In this document: positions 26,528 to 34,693 of the stretch, one piece after another
Position numbering within the stretch: position 1 is the first letter of the stretch
How the letters are laid out: the number at the start of each line of letters is the position of its first letter
Assembly: GCA_965246935.1 (NCBI GenBank)
Contig: CBDFGC010000037.1
Location: forward strand, 372,001 to 436,000
Direction of reading: 5' to 3'
Source: JAZKFT01 sp965246935
GTDB lineage: Bacteria > Bacteroidota > Bacteroidia > Chitinophagales > Chitinophagaceae
DNA: 64,000 bases
Notes under the pieces: generated by a model
What the model was told of the DNA's origin: nothing
Databases searched by the model: none
What the model saw: the letters and a program-made list of their open reading frames with translations, nothing else
Made by a program: the position numbers and the translations under genes

Positions 26528-26699
26528 TTAAGTTCAAAGTTTAAGGTTCAAGGTTTAAAGTTCTGATTGTTGAGCAGTGTTGATGATTAATGGGCTATGT
26601 CATAATTGAAGTTTTATAAACTTAAATTTTCAGAAAAAAGTAATTGGAATACCTGATTGTATAAAATAACTTTAAACCTTAAACTTTGAACTTTAAACG
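26528..26699. repeat. Inverted word repeats (TTTAAAGTT/AACTTTGAAC) between hddA and gmhA
   Basis: Left arm 26528-26562 and right arm 26669-26699 are imperfect reverse complements built from GTTTAAAGTT, AAGTTTAAGG and GTTCAAAG words; about 105 nt lie between. The arms touch the gmhA start on one side and the hddA stop on the other, so the structure fills the gap inside the operon. Confidence 0.75.
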
Positions 26700-26703
26700 G
26701 CTT

Positions 26704-27729
26704 TTAAGTCACTGTCCACGTAGTTAGCCCGTGCGCCGTAAACAGAAACGGCCTTACCTCGCCCCCTAATTGTCGCAACGCTTCTGTAACTGCATAACGG
26801 CTGTTATCGGGGCAATAAAAAATAAAAAACCCGCCACCGCCGGCGCCACTTATTTTACCACCACTTGCACCCGCCGATTTTGCTGTCTGGTAAATAGATT
26901 CGAGGTGGGGATTACTGATGTTGGCGGCCATTAACTGCTTTTGCCGGAAACCGAAATCCAGTATCTCCCCTATTTCATGCAGCCGTCCTTTCAGCAGTGC
27001 TTCTTTCATCATCCGGGCCTGCTCTTTTAGCTGGTGCATGGCACTGATACTACTGCTATTTTTATCGTATACATTTTGCTGCTGCTCTTTTATAATAGTA
27101 GCACTTTGGCGGCTGGTACTGGTAAAATACAATACCATATTGTGTTCCAGTTCGTGCAGGTATTCGGTACGGATGCGCAGCGGGTTTACAATTACCTTAT
27201 CCGACGCATAAAACTCCATAAAATTGATCCCGCCAAAAGTAGCTGCATACTGGTCCTGGCGGCCCCCGGCCAGTTGCAGGTAGTTACGTTCTATATCGTA
27301 TGCATAGTGTGCAATATCATAGTCACCCAACGGGAGTTTCAGCATTTCAGTAAAGGCGCCAATAATGGCGACGACTAAGGTGCTGCTGGTACCCAGGCCA
27401 CTTCCTGCGGGCGCATCAGTAAATGTACTGAGCCGGAAACCGGTTAAAGGCAACGCATAATCCTGCTGAATACGGTTATAGGTACCTTTTAATAAATCCA
27501 GAGTGCCATCCACAGGCAGTTGATTGGTCCACGGATAGCGTAATTCCTTTTTTTGGTCGAATGAATGCAGGATAATGCCATTTTCCGCCATTGGTTCAAT
27601 AGAAGCGTAGGCATATAAATTAATAGCAACATTTAAAATAGCCCCACCGAATTCATCCGCATATGGGCTTACGTCGGTACCGCCCCCCGCCAGCCCAATC
27701 CGCAATGGCGCCTTGCTCCGGTAAATCAT
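26704..27729 (-). CDS. hddA: D-glycero-D-manno-heptose 7-phosphate kinase (GHMP family)
   Basis: 341 aa. Phosphorylates heptose 7-phosphate at C1 (alpha anomer). GHMP motif 1 is RSKAPLRIGLAGGGTD (4-19), motif 2 is PAGSGLGTSS (107-116) and motif 3 is SGGKISGAGGGGFFIFY near residue 300. Start set at 27729; the frame runs 33 codons further into the repeat region and there only reads repeat-derived Pro/Phe/Thr words. First gene of hddA-gmhA-hddC-gmhB. Confidence 0.9.
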   Translation of the reverse strand: MIYRSKAPLRIGLAGGGTDVSPYADEFGGAILNVAINLYAYASIEPMAENGIILHSFDQKKELRYPWTNQLPVDGTLDLLKGTYNRIQQDYALPLTGFRLSTFTDAPAGSGLGTSSTLVVAIIGAFTEMLKLPLGDYDIAHYAYDIERNYLQLAGGRQDQYAATFGGINFMEFYASDKVIVNPLRIRTEYLHELEHNMVLYFTSTSRQSATIIKEQQQNVYDKNSSSISAMHQLKEQARMMKEALLKGRLHEIGEILDFGFRQKQLMAANISNPHLESIYQTAKSAGASGGKISGAGGGGFFIFYCPDNSRYAVTEALRQLGGEVRPFLFTAHGLTTWTVT

Positions 27730-27731
27730 GC

Positions 27732-28010
27732 GGCGAAAATAGGGTAGAAAAGTTGGGAAGTCCGGAAGACGGAAAGTCGGAAAGTCCGGAAGACCGAAAG
27801 TCGAGAAGACTGAAGAGGTGAAGACCATAAGTTGAAAAATAGCAGGTCACTAAGACCTAAGCCGGAGATGATTAGGAAGATCGATTGGCCGAACATGAAC
27901 GCAAAACGAAATAATGAATAAATCTATTTCTTAGTTCTAACAGACTATCCTATTACCGGCTTTGCGGACTATCTAACTTCCGGTCTTCCGGACTATATTT
28001 TCTATTTTCG
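27732..28010. repeat. Inverted word repeats (AGTCCGGAAGAC type) between hddA and the S4 gene
   Basis: Left side 27732-27815 repeats GGAAGTCCGGAAGACGGAAAG words; right side 27945-28010 carries the inverse (CCGGTCTTCCGGACTAT and ending CTATTTTCG, the inverse of CGAAAATAG at 27735). The genes are divergent, so both promoters must lie inside this structure. Confidence 0.72.
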
Positions 28011-28033
28011 TGCGATTATATTTACTTGATTCC

Positions 28034-28423
28034 ATGTCTGCCGAAAAAGAAAAGTTACGAATAGATAAGTACCTGTGGGCCATCCGGCTTTTTAAAACCC
28101 GTAGTATAGCTGCTGATGCCTGCGAAAGCGGTAAGGTGAAAACAGGCGGAGTGAATGTAAAACCTGCTAAAAGCGTAAGTGTCGGCGATGTATACGAAGT
28201 AAAAACGGAAAGCCGGAAATGGGTAATTAAAGTCACAGGCCTGCTGCACAACCGGGTTCAATATTCAGAAGCCGTTCAATTTTATGCTGATGAAACACCG
28301 GAAGAAGATAAGACCATCATCAAATACCAGCCATCTGCTTTTGAAACCGGTAAACGCCTCAGCAAAATTGGCCGCCCTACGAAAAAAGAACGAAGGGATT
28401 TAGGCGGATACTTAGAGGAATAA
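28034..28423 (+). CDS. S4-domain RNA-binding protein (Hsp15-like)
   Basis: 129 aa. The S4 domain occupies residues 8-70 (LRIDKYLWAIRLFKTRSIAADAC, shown in part), and a basic tail follows (GRPTKKERRDLGGYL). It resembles Hsp15/YrfH, which rescues nascent-chain 50S subunits. Start chosen at the ATG 28034 because S4 proteins begin a few residues before the RIDKYLW motif. The repeat structure lies just upstream. Confidence 0.88.
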   Translation: MSAEKEKLRIDKYLWAIRLFKTRSIAADACESGKVKTGGVNVKPAKSVSVGDVYEVKTESRKWVIKVTGLLHNRVQYSEAVQFYADETPEEDKTIIKYQPSAFETGKRLSKIGRPTKKERRDLGGYLEE

Positions 28424-28515
28424 TAAGTGTACAATTCTCATTGTATGCGAAACGATTTTTTATAAAGTTGTTGTACTGCAAAAATGTACTTTCAACTTTC
28501 AATAACAAAACCGAT

Positions 28516-28770
28516 ATGAAAAAATTATTTGTTTGCGGTGCAATTATCCTTGCATTCAGTGCCTGCAAAAGCAACTGGTCCGCTGCCGAGAAAGATCAGT
28601 TTAGAGCAACCTGCAATTCAGGATTTGCTACTACACTTGGCGCAGCAAAAGCAAAAGATTTCTGCGATTGTTTTCAGGAAAAAGTGGAAAAAAAATATGC
28701 GACCAAAGCAGAAGCAGATAAAGCAACCCAGGCTGAGGTTGGAGCACTTATTATTGATTGTCCGAAATAA
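28516..28770 (+). CDS. Small lipoprotein of unknown function
   Basis: 84 aa. Signal peptide MKKLFVCGAIILAFSAC with a lipobox Cys at residue 17. The mature part has four more Cys (TCNSGF, FCDCF, IDCPK) in a short helical, charged body. No family recognised. Start ATG 28516 is the one that gives the lipobox spacing. A terminator follows before trmD. Confidence 0.75.
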   Translation: MKKLFVCGAIILAFSACKSNWSAAEKDQFRATCNSGFATTLGAAKAKDFCDCFQEKVEKKYATKAEADKATQAEVGALIIDCPK

Positions 28771-28791
28771 TGCTACTAAAGGAAACCGAGT

Positions 28792-28832
28792 GCCCTGTTC
28801 ACCAGGCTTTGCCAGGGCTGAACGGGGCTTTT
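28792..28832 (+). terminator. Terminator between the lipoprotein gene and trmD
   Basis: GCCCTGTTCA pairs with TGAACGGGGC (one G-T) with an inner CCAGGCTTTGCCAGG region, followed by TTTT. Confidence 0.72.
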
Positions 28833-28852
28833 GATGTAATACATTTGCTGCT

Positions 28853-29536
28853 ATGCGCTTTGATATATTGACCTTACTGCCCGAACTGCTCGAAAGCCCG
28901 CTGAACCATAGCATACTGAAACGGGCGCAGGAAAAAGGATTGCTGGAAGTGCATACGCATCACCTGCGGCAATGGGCTGTTAACCAATATGGCCAGGTGG
29001 ACGATTACCAGTTTGGCGCCGGTGCCGGCATGGTGATGATGTGCGAACCGCTGGTAAATGCCATTGAAACCTTACAGAAAGAACGATCCTACGACGAAAT
29101 TATTTACCTGACGCCCGATGGCCATACATTGAAGCAAGGGATTGCCAACAGGCTTTCCTTACAAGAAAACCTGCTGCTGATTTGCGGCCACTATAAAGGG
29201 ATCGACCAGCGTGTAAGGGATCATTTTGTAACCATGGAGGTTTCAATTGGCGATTATGTGCTGAGTGGCGGTGAACTGGCTGCTGCCATCCTGGTAGATG
29301 CAGTTGGCCGGTTGCTACCCGGTGTACTAAATAATGAAACCAGTGCCCTTACCGACTCTTTTCAGGACGGGCTGCTGGCGCCACCGGTTTATACCCGCCC
29401 TGCTGAATGGCGGGGCTGGAAAGTGCCGGAAATATTACTGAGCGGGAACCCAAAAAAAATAGAAGAGTGGCGCTATGAGCAAAGCCTGCAACGCACAGCC
29501 GAAAGAAGGCCGGATCTGATGAATGAAGCAGAATGA
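28853..29536 (+). CDS. trmD: tRNA (guanine-37-N1)-methyltransferase
   Basis: 227 aa SPOUT methylase that forms m1G37 in tRNA with S-adenosylmethionine and prevents +1 frameshifting. Knot motifs are LLICGHYKGIDQRV (about 110-123) and SIGDYVLSGGELAA (131-144); the linker and C-terminal tRNA-binding helix are present. Unlike many bacteria it is not next to rpsP and rimM: rpsP is 31 kb away. A TACATTTG box (28840-28847) ends just before the ATG, hinting at a very short leader. Confidence 0.96.
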   Translation: MRFDILTLLPELLESPLNHSILKRAQEKGLLEVHTHHLRQWAVNQYGQVDDYQFGAGAGMVMMCEPLVNAIETLQKERSYDEIIYLTPDGHTLKQGIANRLSLQENLLLICGHYKGIDQRVRDHFVTMEVSIGDYVLSGGELAAAILVDAVGRLLPGVLNNETSALTDSFQDGLLAPPVYTRPAEWRGWKVPEILLSGNPKKIEEWRYEQSLQRTAERRPDLMNEAE

Positions 29537-29707
29537 ATATAAGTAATACAAATTGTTTAACCACATTCATCTAATAATCAGGGTACTGTTCAAAACCGGA
29601 TACTTTCATTGGAAATTAGCGTGTTAGCAATAGCTGCAGGCAAACACTTTATCATCCTTATGCTGTAGGCCTTTTTCCTTTACTTTTAGCACTTAACAAC
29701 TGCTACC

Positions 29708-30256
29708 ATGAGCCTGATGAAAGTACATGATAAATACTTTACCCCCTATCTTACTGCTGCCGAAATAGAACAGGCTATAAAAAATATTGCCAGCCAGATA
29801 AATGAATCCTATGCTGACAAAAAGCCCTTGTTCATACCCATTCTTAATGGTGCTTTCATGTTTGCCTCCGATCTTTTTAAGTGCGTAACCATTCCTGCCG
29901 AAATTTGCTTTATTAAACTGGCATCCTACAAGGGCACAAAATCTACCGGTCATGTCCTAACTGCCATCGGGCTTGATATCGACATACACAACCGCCATGT
30001 AATTATTGTAGAAGATATTATAGACACCGGCAAAACGCTTAGTGAATTTCTACCGCAGTTGCAGCATCAGCAGCCGGCATCTTTAAAAATATGCGCCCTC
30101 CTGCACAAGCCCGATGCCACTACACATCCCATTCATCCCGATATGATCGGTTTTAGCATTCCAAACCGGTTTGTACTGGGCTTTGGACTGGATTATGACG
30201 GGCTTGGCCGCAACATTCCCGAAATTTATCAGCTGACCGAAGCGCCAACACCTTAA
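29708..30256 (+). CDS. hpt: Hypoxanthine (guanine) phosphoribosyltransferase
   Basis: 182 aa. Salvages hypoxanthine/guanine with PRPP. The PRPP loop is HVIIVEDIIDTGKTLSEF (about 98-115). The flexible loop region SYKGTKSTGHV and the base-contact region near FVLGFGLDYDG are present. Length and motifs are typical. Confidence 0.94.
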   Translation: MSLMKVHDKYFTPYLTAAEIEQAIKNIASQINESYADKKPLFIPILNGAFMFASDLFKCVTIPAEICFIKLASYKGTKSTGHVLTAIGLDIDIHNRHVIIVEDIIDTGKTLSEFLPQLQHQQPASLKICALLHKPDATTHPIHPDMIGFSIPNRFVLGFGLDYDGLGRNIPEIYQLTEAPTP

Positions 30257-30298
30257 CTTCCGCACTGGAAACGCCGGTGAAACCAACGGCCTTTATTT

Positions 30299-32071
30299 TT
30301 GCGAACTATTTTCCCTTTCCTAATTGCCTGCCTGCTGCCGGTATTTGCCTGCTGCCAGTACTCCTTTACAGGAAGAATTACCAATGATGTAGAGCAACCA
30401 CTTGGAGGTGTTTCCATTCGTTTGCAACGATCAGCAAAAATATTTCTAAGTGATTCAACCGGTGCTTACCGGGTACCCACTACAAAAAAAGGAGATACGC
30501 TGCTTTGCGGGTTAACCGGTTTTGATTCATTAAAGGTATTTGTGCAAACCGGTATAAACAACCAACTGGTAATGTGGCCGGTTGTGAAGCCACAAAAGGC
30601 TGCCGGCTTATTTCTTTCCTCTATCACCCGTAACCTGATTAAGGATCCGGTATTTAGCCGCCAGTTGTACGGCGAAACATACCGAACCCTAATCGAAAAT
30701 AGCTTTGTAGAAGCCTCCAGGTTTCCGGCGACCGGTTTTTCATTGAACGTGAATAAGGCTTCCTACAGCAATGTACGGCGCTTTATAAATAGTAAAACAA
30801 TCATACCTGCTGTGGCTGTGCGGATTGAGGAAATGCTGAATTATTTTTCGTTAGGGTGTACCCGCCCGCCCGCCGGCAAAGAAGTATTTAGCATTGAAAC
30901 CCGCACCAGTACCTGCCCCTGGAATCCTGAAAGTGTATTGCTGTATATGAATGTACAGGCCCGCAAAATAAGCCTGGAGCATGTGCCACCAGGCAACCTC
31001 GTTTTTTTGATTGATGATAGCGGTTCCATGGATATGCCCAACCGGCTGCCATTGTTACAATCGGCTTTTAAAATGCTGGCCAACAACCTGCGGGAAACGG
31101 ATACCGTGAGCATTGTAACCTATGGCGGCGTAGCACAGGTATGGCTTCCGCCTACAGGTGGGGCAGAAAAGCAAAAGATTATTGAATCAATCGAAAGCCT
31201 GCAGCCGGGTGGTTCAACACCTGGTGCATCGGGCGTAAGGCTCGCTTACCAGGTGGCTGAAAAATTGTATAAACCTGGTACCAACAACCGCGTAATACTG
31301 GCTACCGATGGTGATTTTAATATTGGTATTGCCAATGAAAAGGAATTGGAAAATTTTATTGTCACGTATCGTAACAGCGGCATCTACCTTACCTGCCTGG
31401 GGGTAGGCATGGGTAACTACAAAGACAGTAAGCTGGAAACATTGGCCCGGTATGGCAATGGCAATTTTGCTTACCTGGATAATGAACGGGAGGCTGAGAA
31501 AGTATTGGTAAAAGAATTTACGCAAACCGCAGTAACTGTTGCTAACGACGTCTCGTTACATATTGATTTTAATCCGGAGCTGGTAAAAGAATACCGGCTC
31601 ATTGGGTTCGATAATACACAGCAGGCACTATCCGATACCGGCAGCGTTTTGCAGGGCGGTGAAATTGGCAGCGGCCATAGCCTGATAGCTATGTTTGAAG
31701 TAAAGCCTGTTCGTGAAATAAGTACAACGGATGATCGCCTGGCCAGTGCATTGCTCGGTAACCTTACATTACAATACCAACAGCCCGGCAAGCGTACGGT
31801 TGAACGGAAAGCGCAGATTATTCCTTTCAATTTGCTTCCTTTTGAACGTACCGACCCGGCACTTCGTTTTTCTGCTTCGGTGGCCATGCTGGGGCAGTTA
31901 CTGCGAAAAAGTCCATATTCGAAAACGTATAATTTTGATACAGTTGCCGAAATTGCATCAGCGGCAGCAGTGCCTGCCGATATTATACAGCAGGAGTTTG
32001 TAAAGCTGGTACAGGATGCAAAAAAAGTATATAGAGGTTTGGATAGCAAAAAAAAGAAAAGTAATGATTGA
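30299..32071 (+). CDS. VWA-domain protein (YfbK-like) with CarboxypepD-type N-terminal domain
   Basis: 590 aa, exported (signal peptide to about FACCQ, residue 20). Residues 20-95 form a CarboxypepD_reg-like sandwich, about 110-215 the von Willebrand N-terminal segment, and about 230-410 a VWA domain with an intact MIDAS DDSGSM (239-244). A DUF3520-type region follows to the end. The start codon is TTG at 30299; no ATG in frame gives the signal peptide. 42 nt after hpt. Role unknown; YfbK-like proteins are surface or periplasmic. Confidence 0.85.
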   Translation: MRTIFPFLIACLLPVFACCQYSFTGRITNDVEQPLGGVSIRLQRSAKIFLSDSTGAYRVPTTKKGDTLLCGLTGFDSLKVFVQTGINNQLVMWPVVKPQKAAGLFLSSITRNLIKDPVFSRQLYGETYRTLIENSFVEASRFPATGFSLNVNKASYSNVRRFINSKTIIPAVAVRIEEMLNYFSLGCTRPPAGKEVFSIETRTSTCPWNPESVLLYMNVQARKISLEHVPPGNLVFLIDDSGSMDMPNRLPLLQSAFKMLANNLRETDTVSIVTYGGVAQVWLPPTGGAEKQKIIESIESLQPGGSTPGASGVRLAYQVAEKLYKPGTNNRVILATDGDFNIGIANEKELENFIVTYRNSGIYLTCLGVGMGNYKDSKLETLARYGNGNFAYLDNEREAEKVLVKEFTQTAVTVANDVSLHIDFNPELVKEYRLIGFDNTQQALSDTGSVLQGGEIGSGHSLIAMFEVKPVREISTTDDRLASALLGNLTLQYQQPGKRTVERKAQIIPFNLLPFERTDPALRFSASVAMLGQLLRKSPYSKTYNFDTVAEIASAAAVPADIIQQEFVKLVQDAKKVYRGLDSKKKKSND

Positions 32072-32131
32072 TTGCCGGATGACTATTTATTTACAAAAGC
32101 GCCGGTTATTACCTGGCAAATAATAATATAC

Positions 32132-32848
32132 ATGAAACGGATACATCATACAGTGCTGTTTCTTTTGGTAACTGTTGTTATAACCAGTTGCAGTATTATC
32201 CGAAAAACACCCAAAACAGCATTTACAAACGGTTTCTATGTTCAGCATATCAATAATAAAAAGACGGTTGTTTATGTAACGGTTGAAGATGAAGTATTAC
32301 ACATACAAACCACCCGAAAAAGCGGGGAGGAAAGGATCATCGATACGATAGCAAAGGATCGGGTTTACCCAAAGGAAAAGAACGATGAAATTGAACTAAG
32401 TACCTCATTTAATCAATACAGCCTGGACATTGATTTTCTGACCATTCCATTAAAATTCAGACCGGCACAAAACGGCGTACCGCTACAATTAAACGCCAAC
32501 CTGAATGGGGCGGTATATGTTGGCTACCGGACGGATAAATATCGTGTACGGTATGTGCCAAACTTTTTAAAAAAATCGCAAAGAACCATTAACCACTATG
32601 GGTTTTCGCTGGGTGGATATACCGGTATTGGCAACACATTCATGTCCGCAACTAACACAGGCAATACAATTACCATTGAATACGATGGGGTTGTATGGAC
32701 AAAAGGAATAGCAGCAATTGTAGCCGTCAATAGCTTTACGGCTGGTGTGGCATTTGGCTACGACAATTTGCTGGATACGAATAGAAAAAGCTGGATTTAT
32801 GAAAAGAAACCTTGGTTTGGCCTTGCCCTGGGATTGAATCTCAACTAA
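32132..32848 (+). CDS. Hypothetical lipoprotein
   Basis: 238 aa. Signal peptide with lipobox VVITSC (Cys at about residue 20). The body is beta-rich with repeated aromatic/Gly strands towards the C-terminus (FSLGGYTGIGNTF, GVAFGYDNL, FGLALGLNLN), reminiscent of a small barrel. Start at the ATG 32132; a TTG 60 nt before has no signal-peptide logic. No family named. Confidence 0.72.
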   Translation: MKRIHHTVLFLLVTVVITSCSIIRKTPKTAFTNGFYVQHINNKKTVVYVTVEDEVLHIQTTRKSGEERIIDTIAKDRVYPKEKNDEIELSTSFNQYSLDIDFLTIPLKFRPAQNGVPLQLNANLNGAVYVGYRTDKYRVRYVPNFLKKSQRTINHYGFSLGGYTGIGNTFMSATNTGNTITIEYDGVVWTKGIAAIVAVNSFTAGVAFGYDNLLDTNRKSWIYEKKPWFGLALGLNLN

Positions 32849-33178
32849 TATTTGGAACGGCAATATAGCCATTTTGTATGAACCACATTCTGTATACACG
32901 GGTTCAATGCTGAAGTAAGTATGGAAATAGAGATAAATAATCGATAGTAATGATATGAACCATGTGCTATTCAGCAATCTTTTTGATTATCATTTTCACT
33001 TATTTATTTTTTGCCTGCCTTTCCTTGATGATGTATATACGGCTTCGGGAATTGTATTTATTTCAGTTGCATTTTAAAATGCATATTCACATATTTATGC
33101 TATTTCACACCCTCCTTGCGTCTGCTACTTTTACCCCGTCATTAAAAAAAAATTGACGTAATAAAAGTAAACGCAACC
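32849..33178. other. Gene-free stretch
   Basis: 330 bp, AT-rich. A 64-codon hydrophobic frame at 32962-33156 has no family likeness and I do not support it as a gene. No hairpin with a T run stood out. Confidence 0.4.
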
Positions 33179-33733
33179 ATGAAAAAGTCTACATTTCAGA
33201 TCTTCACACTTACGCTGTTGATAGCAGGAATTTTATCCGCTCCGGTAGCAAACTGCCAGCAAAAAAGCAATATCAATAACTTCGTGCATCATATCGACGC
33301 AAGGCTTGCAGGCAAATGGATGTGGACAAAAGCGAGTGATGGCGCCTATTACAAAAACAATGGCGTATATGGCGGATCGGCCTATGGTTTTGCCATACAA
33401 TATACCGTAAATGCAGATGGTACGGGTACCTGCTTAAATCATGTATCTTCCTCACTTGGCGTAGGCAACCGCCTCGAAGTAAACATTTATTACACCGGCT
33501 TTTTTGAAACCGATGATCAGGGACATATGGGCTTTTTCCCAACCGGTGGTACCTACAAATCCAGCAGCGGAACAAACCGGGCTCTACGGGCAAATGAGCT
33601 TTGGAATACTGCTACCAATACAGGCCGTAGCTTCCTGTCTAAGCAATTAGTGTTTACTACACAGGGAAACCGTGCCTGTTTTAAAACCACATCTGATGAC
33701 GGAAAAACAGATACCTTTTTTAAACAGGATTAA
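33179..33733 (+). CDS. Hypothetical secreted protein
   Basis: 184 aa with a signal peptide (LLIAGILSAPVANCQ, cleavage near residue 26). The mature part starts after a helix and has the lipocalin-like opening RLAGKWMWTKASDGA, then Gly/Tyr/Asn-rich strands (YGFAIQYTVNADGTGTCLNH). Two Cys may form a disulfide. The W-containing GKWxW start followed by strands is seen in lipocalin-like DUF families, but the assignment is uncertain. Confidence 0.7.
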   Translation: MKKSTFQIFTLTLLIAGILSAPVANCQQKSNINNFVHHIDARLAGKWMWTKASDGAYYKNNGVYGGSAYGFAIQYTVNADGTGTCLNHVSSSLGVGNRLEVNIYYTGFFETDDQGHMGFFPTGGTYKSSSGTNRALRANELWNTATNTGRSFLSKQLVFTTQGNRACFKTTSDDGKTDTFFKQD

Positions 33734-33801
33734 TAGCAGCAAACAAATACTATTTTGCACATAAGCTCCGCAAACAACACCCCGGCACTACTCAAACCAA
33801 C

Positions 33802-33828
33802 ATCAGGCAGGTAAAGTACCTGCCTGAT
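33802..33828. terminator. Perfect 12-bp stem-loop
   Basis: ATCAGGCAGGTA-AAG-TACCTGCCTGAT, about 70 nt after the secreted-protein stop. It also forms the end of the VIT remnant on the other strand. It lacks a long T run. Confidence 0.6.
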
Positions 33829-34094
33829 ATATTACTATGTGTCCGAGTTCTATCCTTAGAGAAGAGTGGTCAGGTTCTGTTTTACCGGCCAGGTATTCTT
33901 ACCCCCATAGCGATGAATCCGGCAATTATTTCAGCAATACCTGCAGTTGTTACCGTTGTATTACTTGCAGCAACACTGCTTAATTCTGCCACAAGTGCTA
34001 AAAGAACAGTGAGCCCTTCACGCATGCCAATTACAGCATTTTTAATAAAACCTGATTTCTTTAGGTGTATTTCCTTATGCTGGCAATTGTTCAT
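33803..34094 (-). pseudogene. Truncated, frameshifted VIT1/CCC1-family transporter fragment
   Basis: The N-terminal part reads HKEIHLKKSGFIKNAVIGM, then a hydrophobic segment and IAGFIAMG, matching the first membrane helices of VIT1/CCC1 iron/manganese transporters. After IAMG the frame is lost; one base over it continues EYLAGKTEPDH, the expected next motif, then runs into the hairpin and stops. The rest of the protein (four more helices) is absent. Confidence 0.8.
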
Positions 34095-34183
34095 TTTTTC
34101 AAACAACTGATGCCTGACATGAACTATCAATTTTTGCTTAGTGAAGGATTAGAAATAATTTGAACATTTCTTTATAGGGATTT

Positions 34184-34520
34184 GGTTGCCCCCAAACCCC
34201 CTAAAGGCTTTAGGACACCAACTTACTTCATAGGAAGTACAAACTGCTCGTTGCTACTGTTCATTTCAAAGGTAAAAACAAGTTCCCCTTTAGGGCAATG
34301 TCATATAGTTAAGCCCCATCGGGGCTATCTGTTTGTAGCAAACAAAGGAACAAAGGGAATCATTGCCACGTAGTGGCTACCCTTATCGTTAATTAGGTAG
34401 CCACTACGTGGCATGCTCCAACATCAAGGATGGCTATTTTCTACAAACAGGTTGCACCTACGGCGCATAGCGTACAAGCCTTAACTATATGACATTGCCC
34501 TTTAGGGGTTAGGGGCAACC
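34184..34520. repeat. Nested REP/inverted-repeat element
   Basis: Outer arms GGTTGCCCCCAAACCCC and its inverse near 34498-34520 enclose a 22-bp exact inverted repeat (34292-34313 and 34480-34501, AGGGCAATGTCATATAGTTA and inverse). Inside lie two inverted hairpins TGCCACGTAGTGGCTAC (34364-34380) and GTAGCCACTACGTGGCA (34397-34413), plus TGTTTGTAGCAA/CTACAAACAG words. It may be a small non-autonomous mobile unit. No open frame inside. Confidence 0.75.
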
Positions 34521-34693
34521 AAGGCTGGGCAAAATATTGTTTCAATTGTTCAAGTTATTTGACAGCTTTCCTTTAGAAACAAGATAATGAAGTTGATTTT
34601 AACTTCAGCGATGTTTGCCCGGACTGAACAAAAGTTGATAACGATAAAATGCTGATGCTTACCACATCGGCCTCAATAATGCCGAACCCAAAT

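Noticed and set aside
27730..27828. N-terminal extension of HddA
   Set aside because: Encoded by the repeat words; the GHMP motif 1 begins right after Met at 27729.
32962..33156. 64-codon hydrophobic frame
   Set aside because: AT-rich intergenic DNA easily gives Phe/Leu/Ile-rich frames; no homologue or context.
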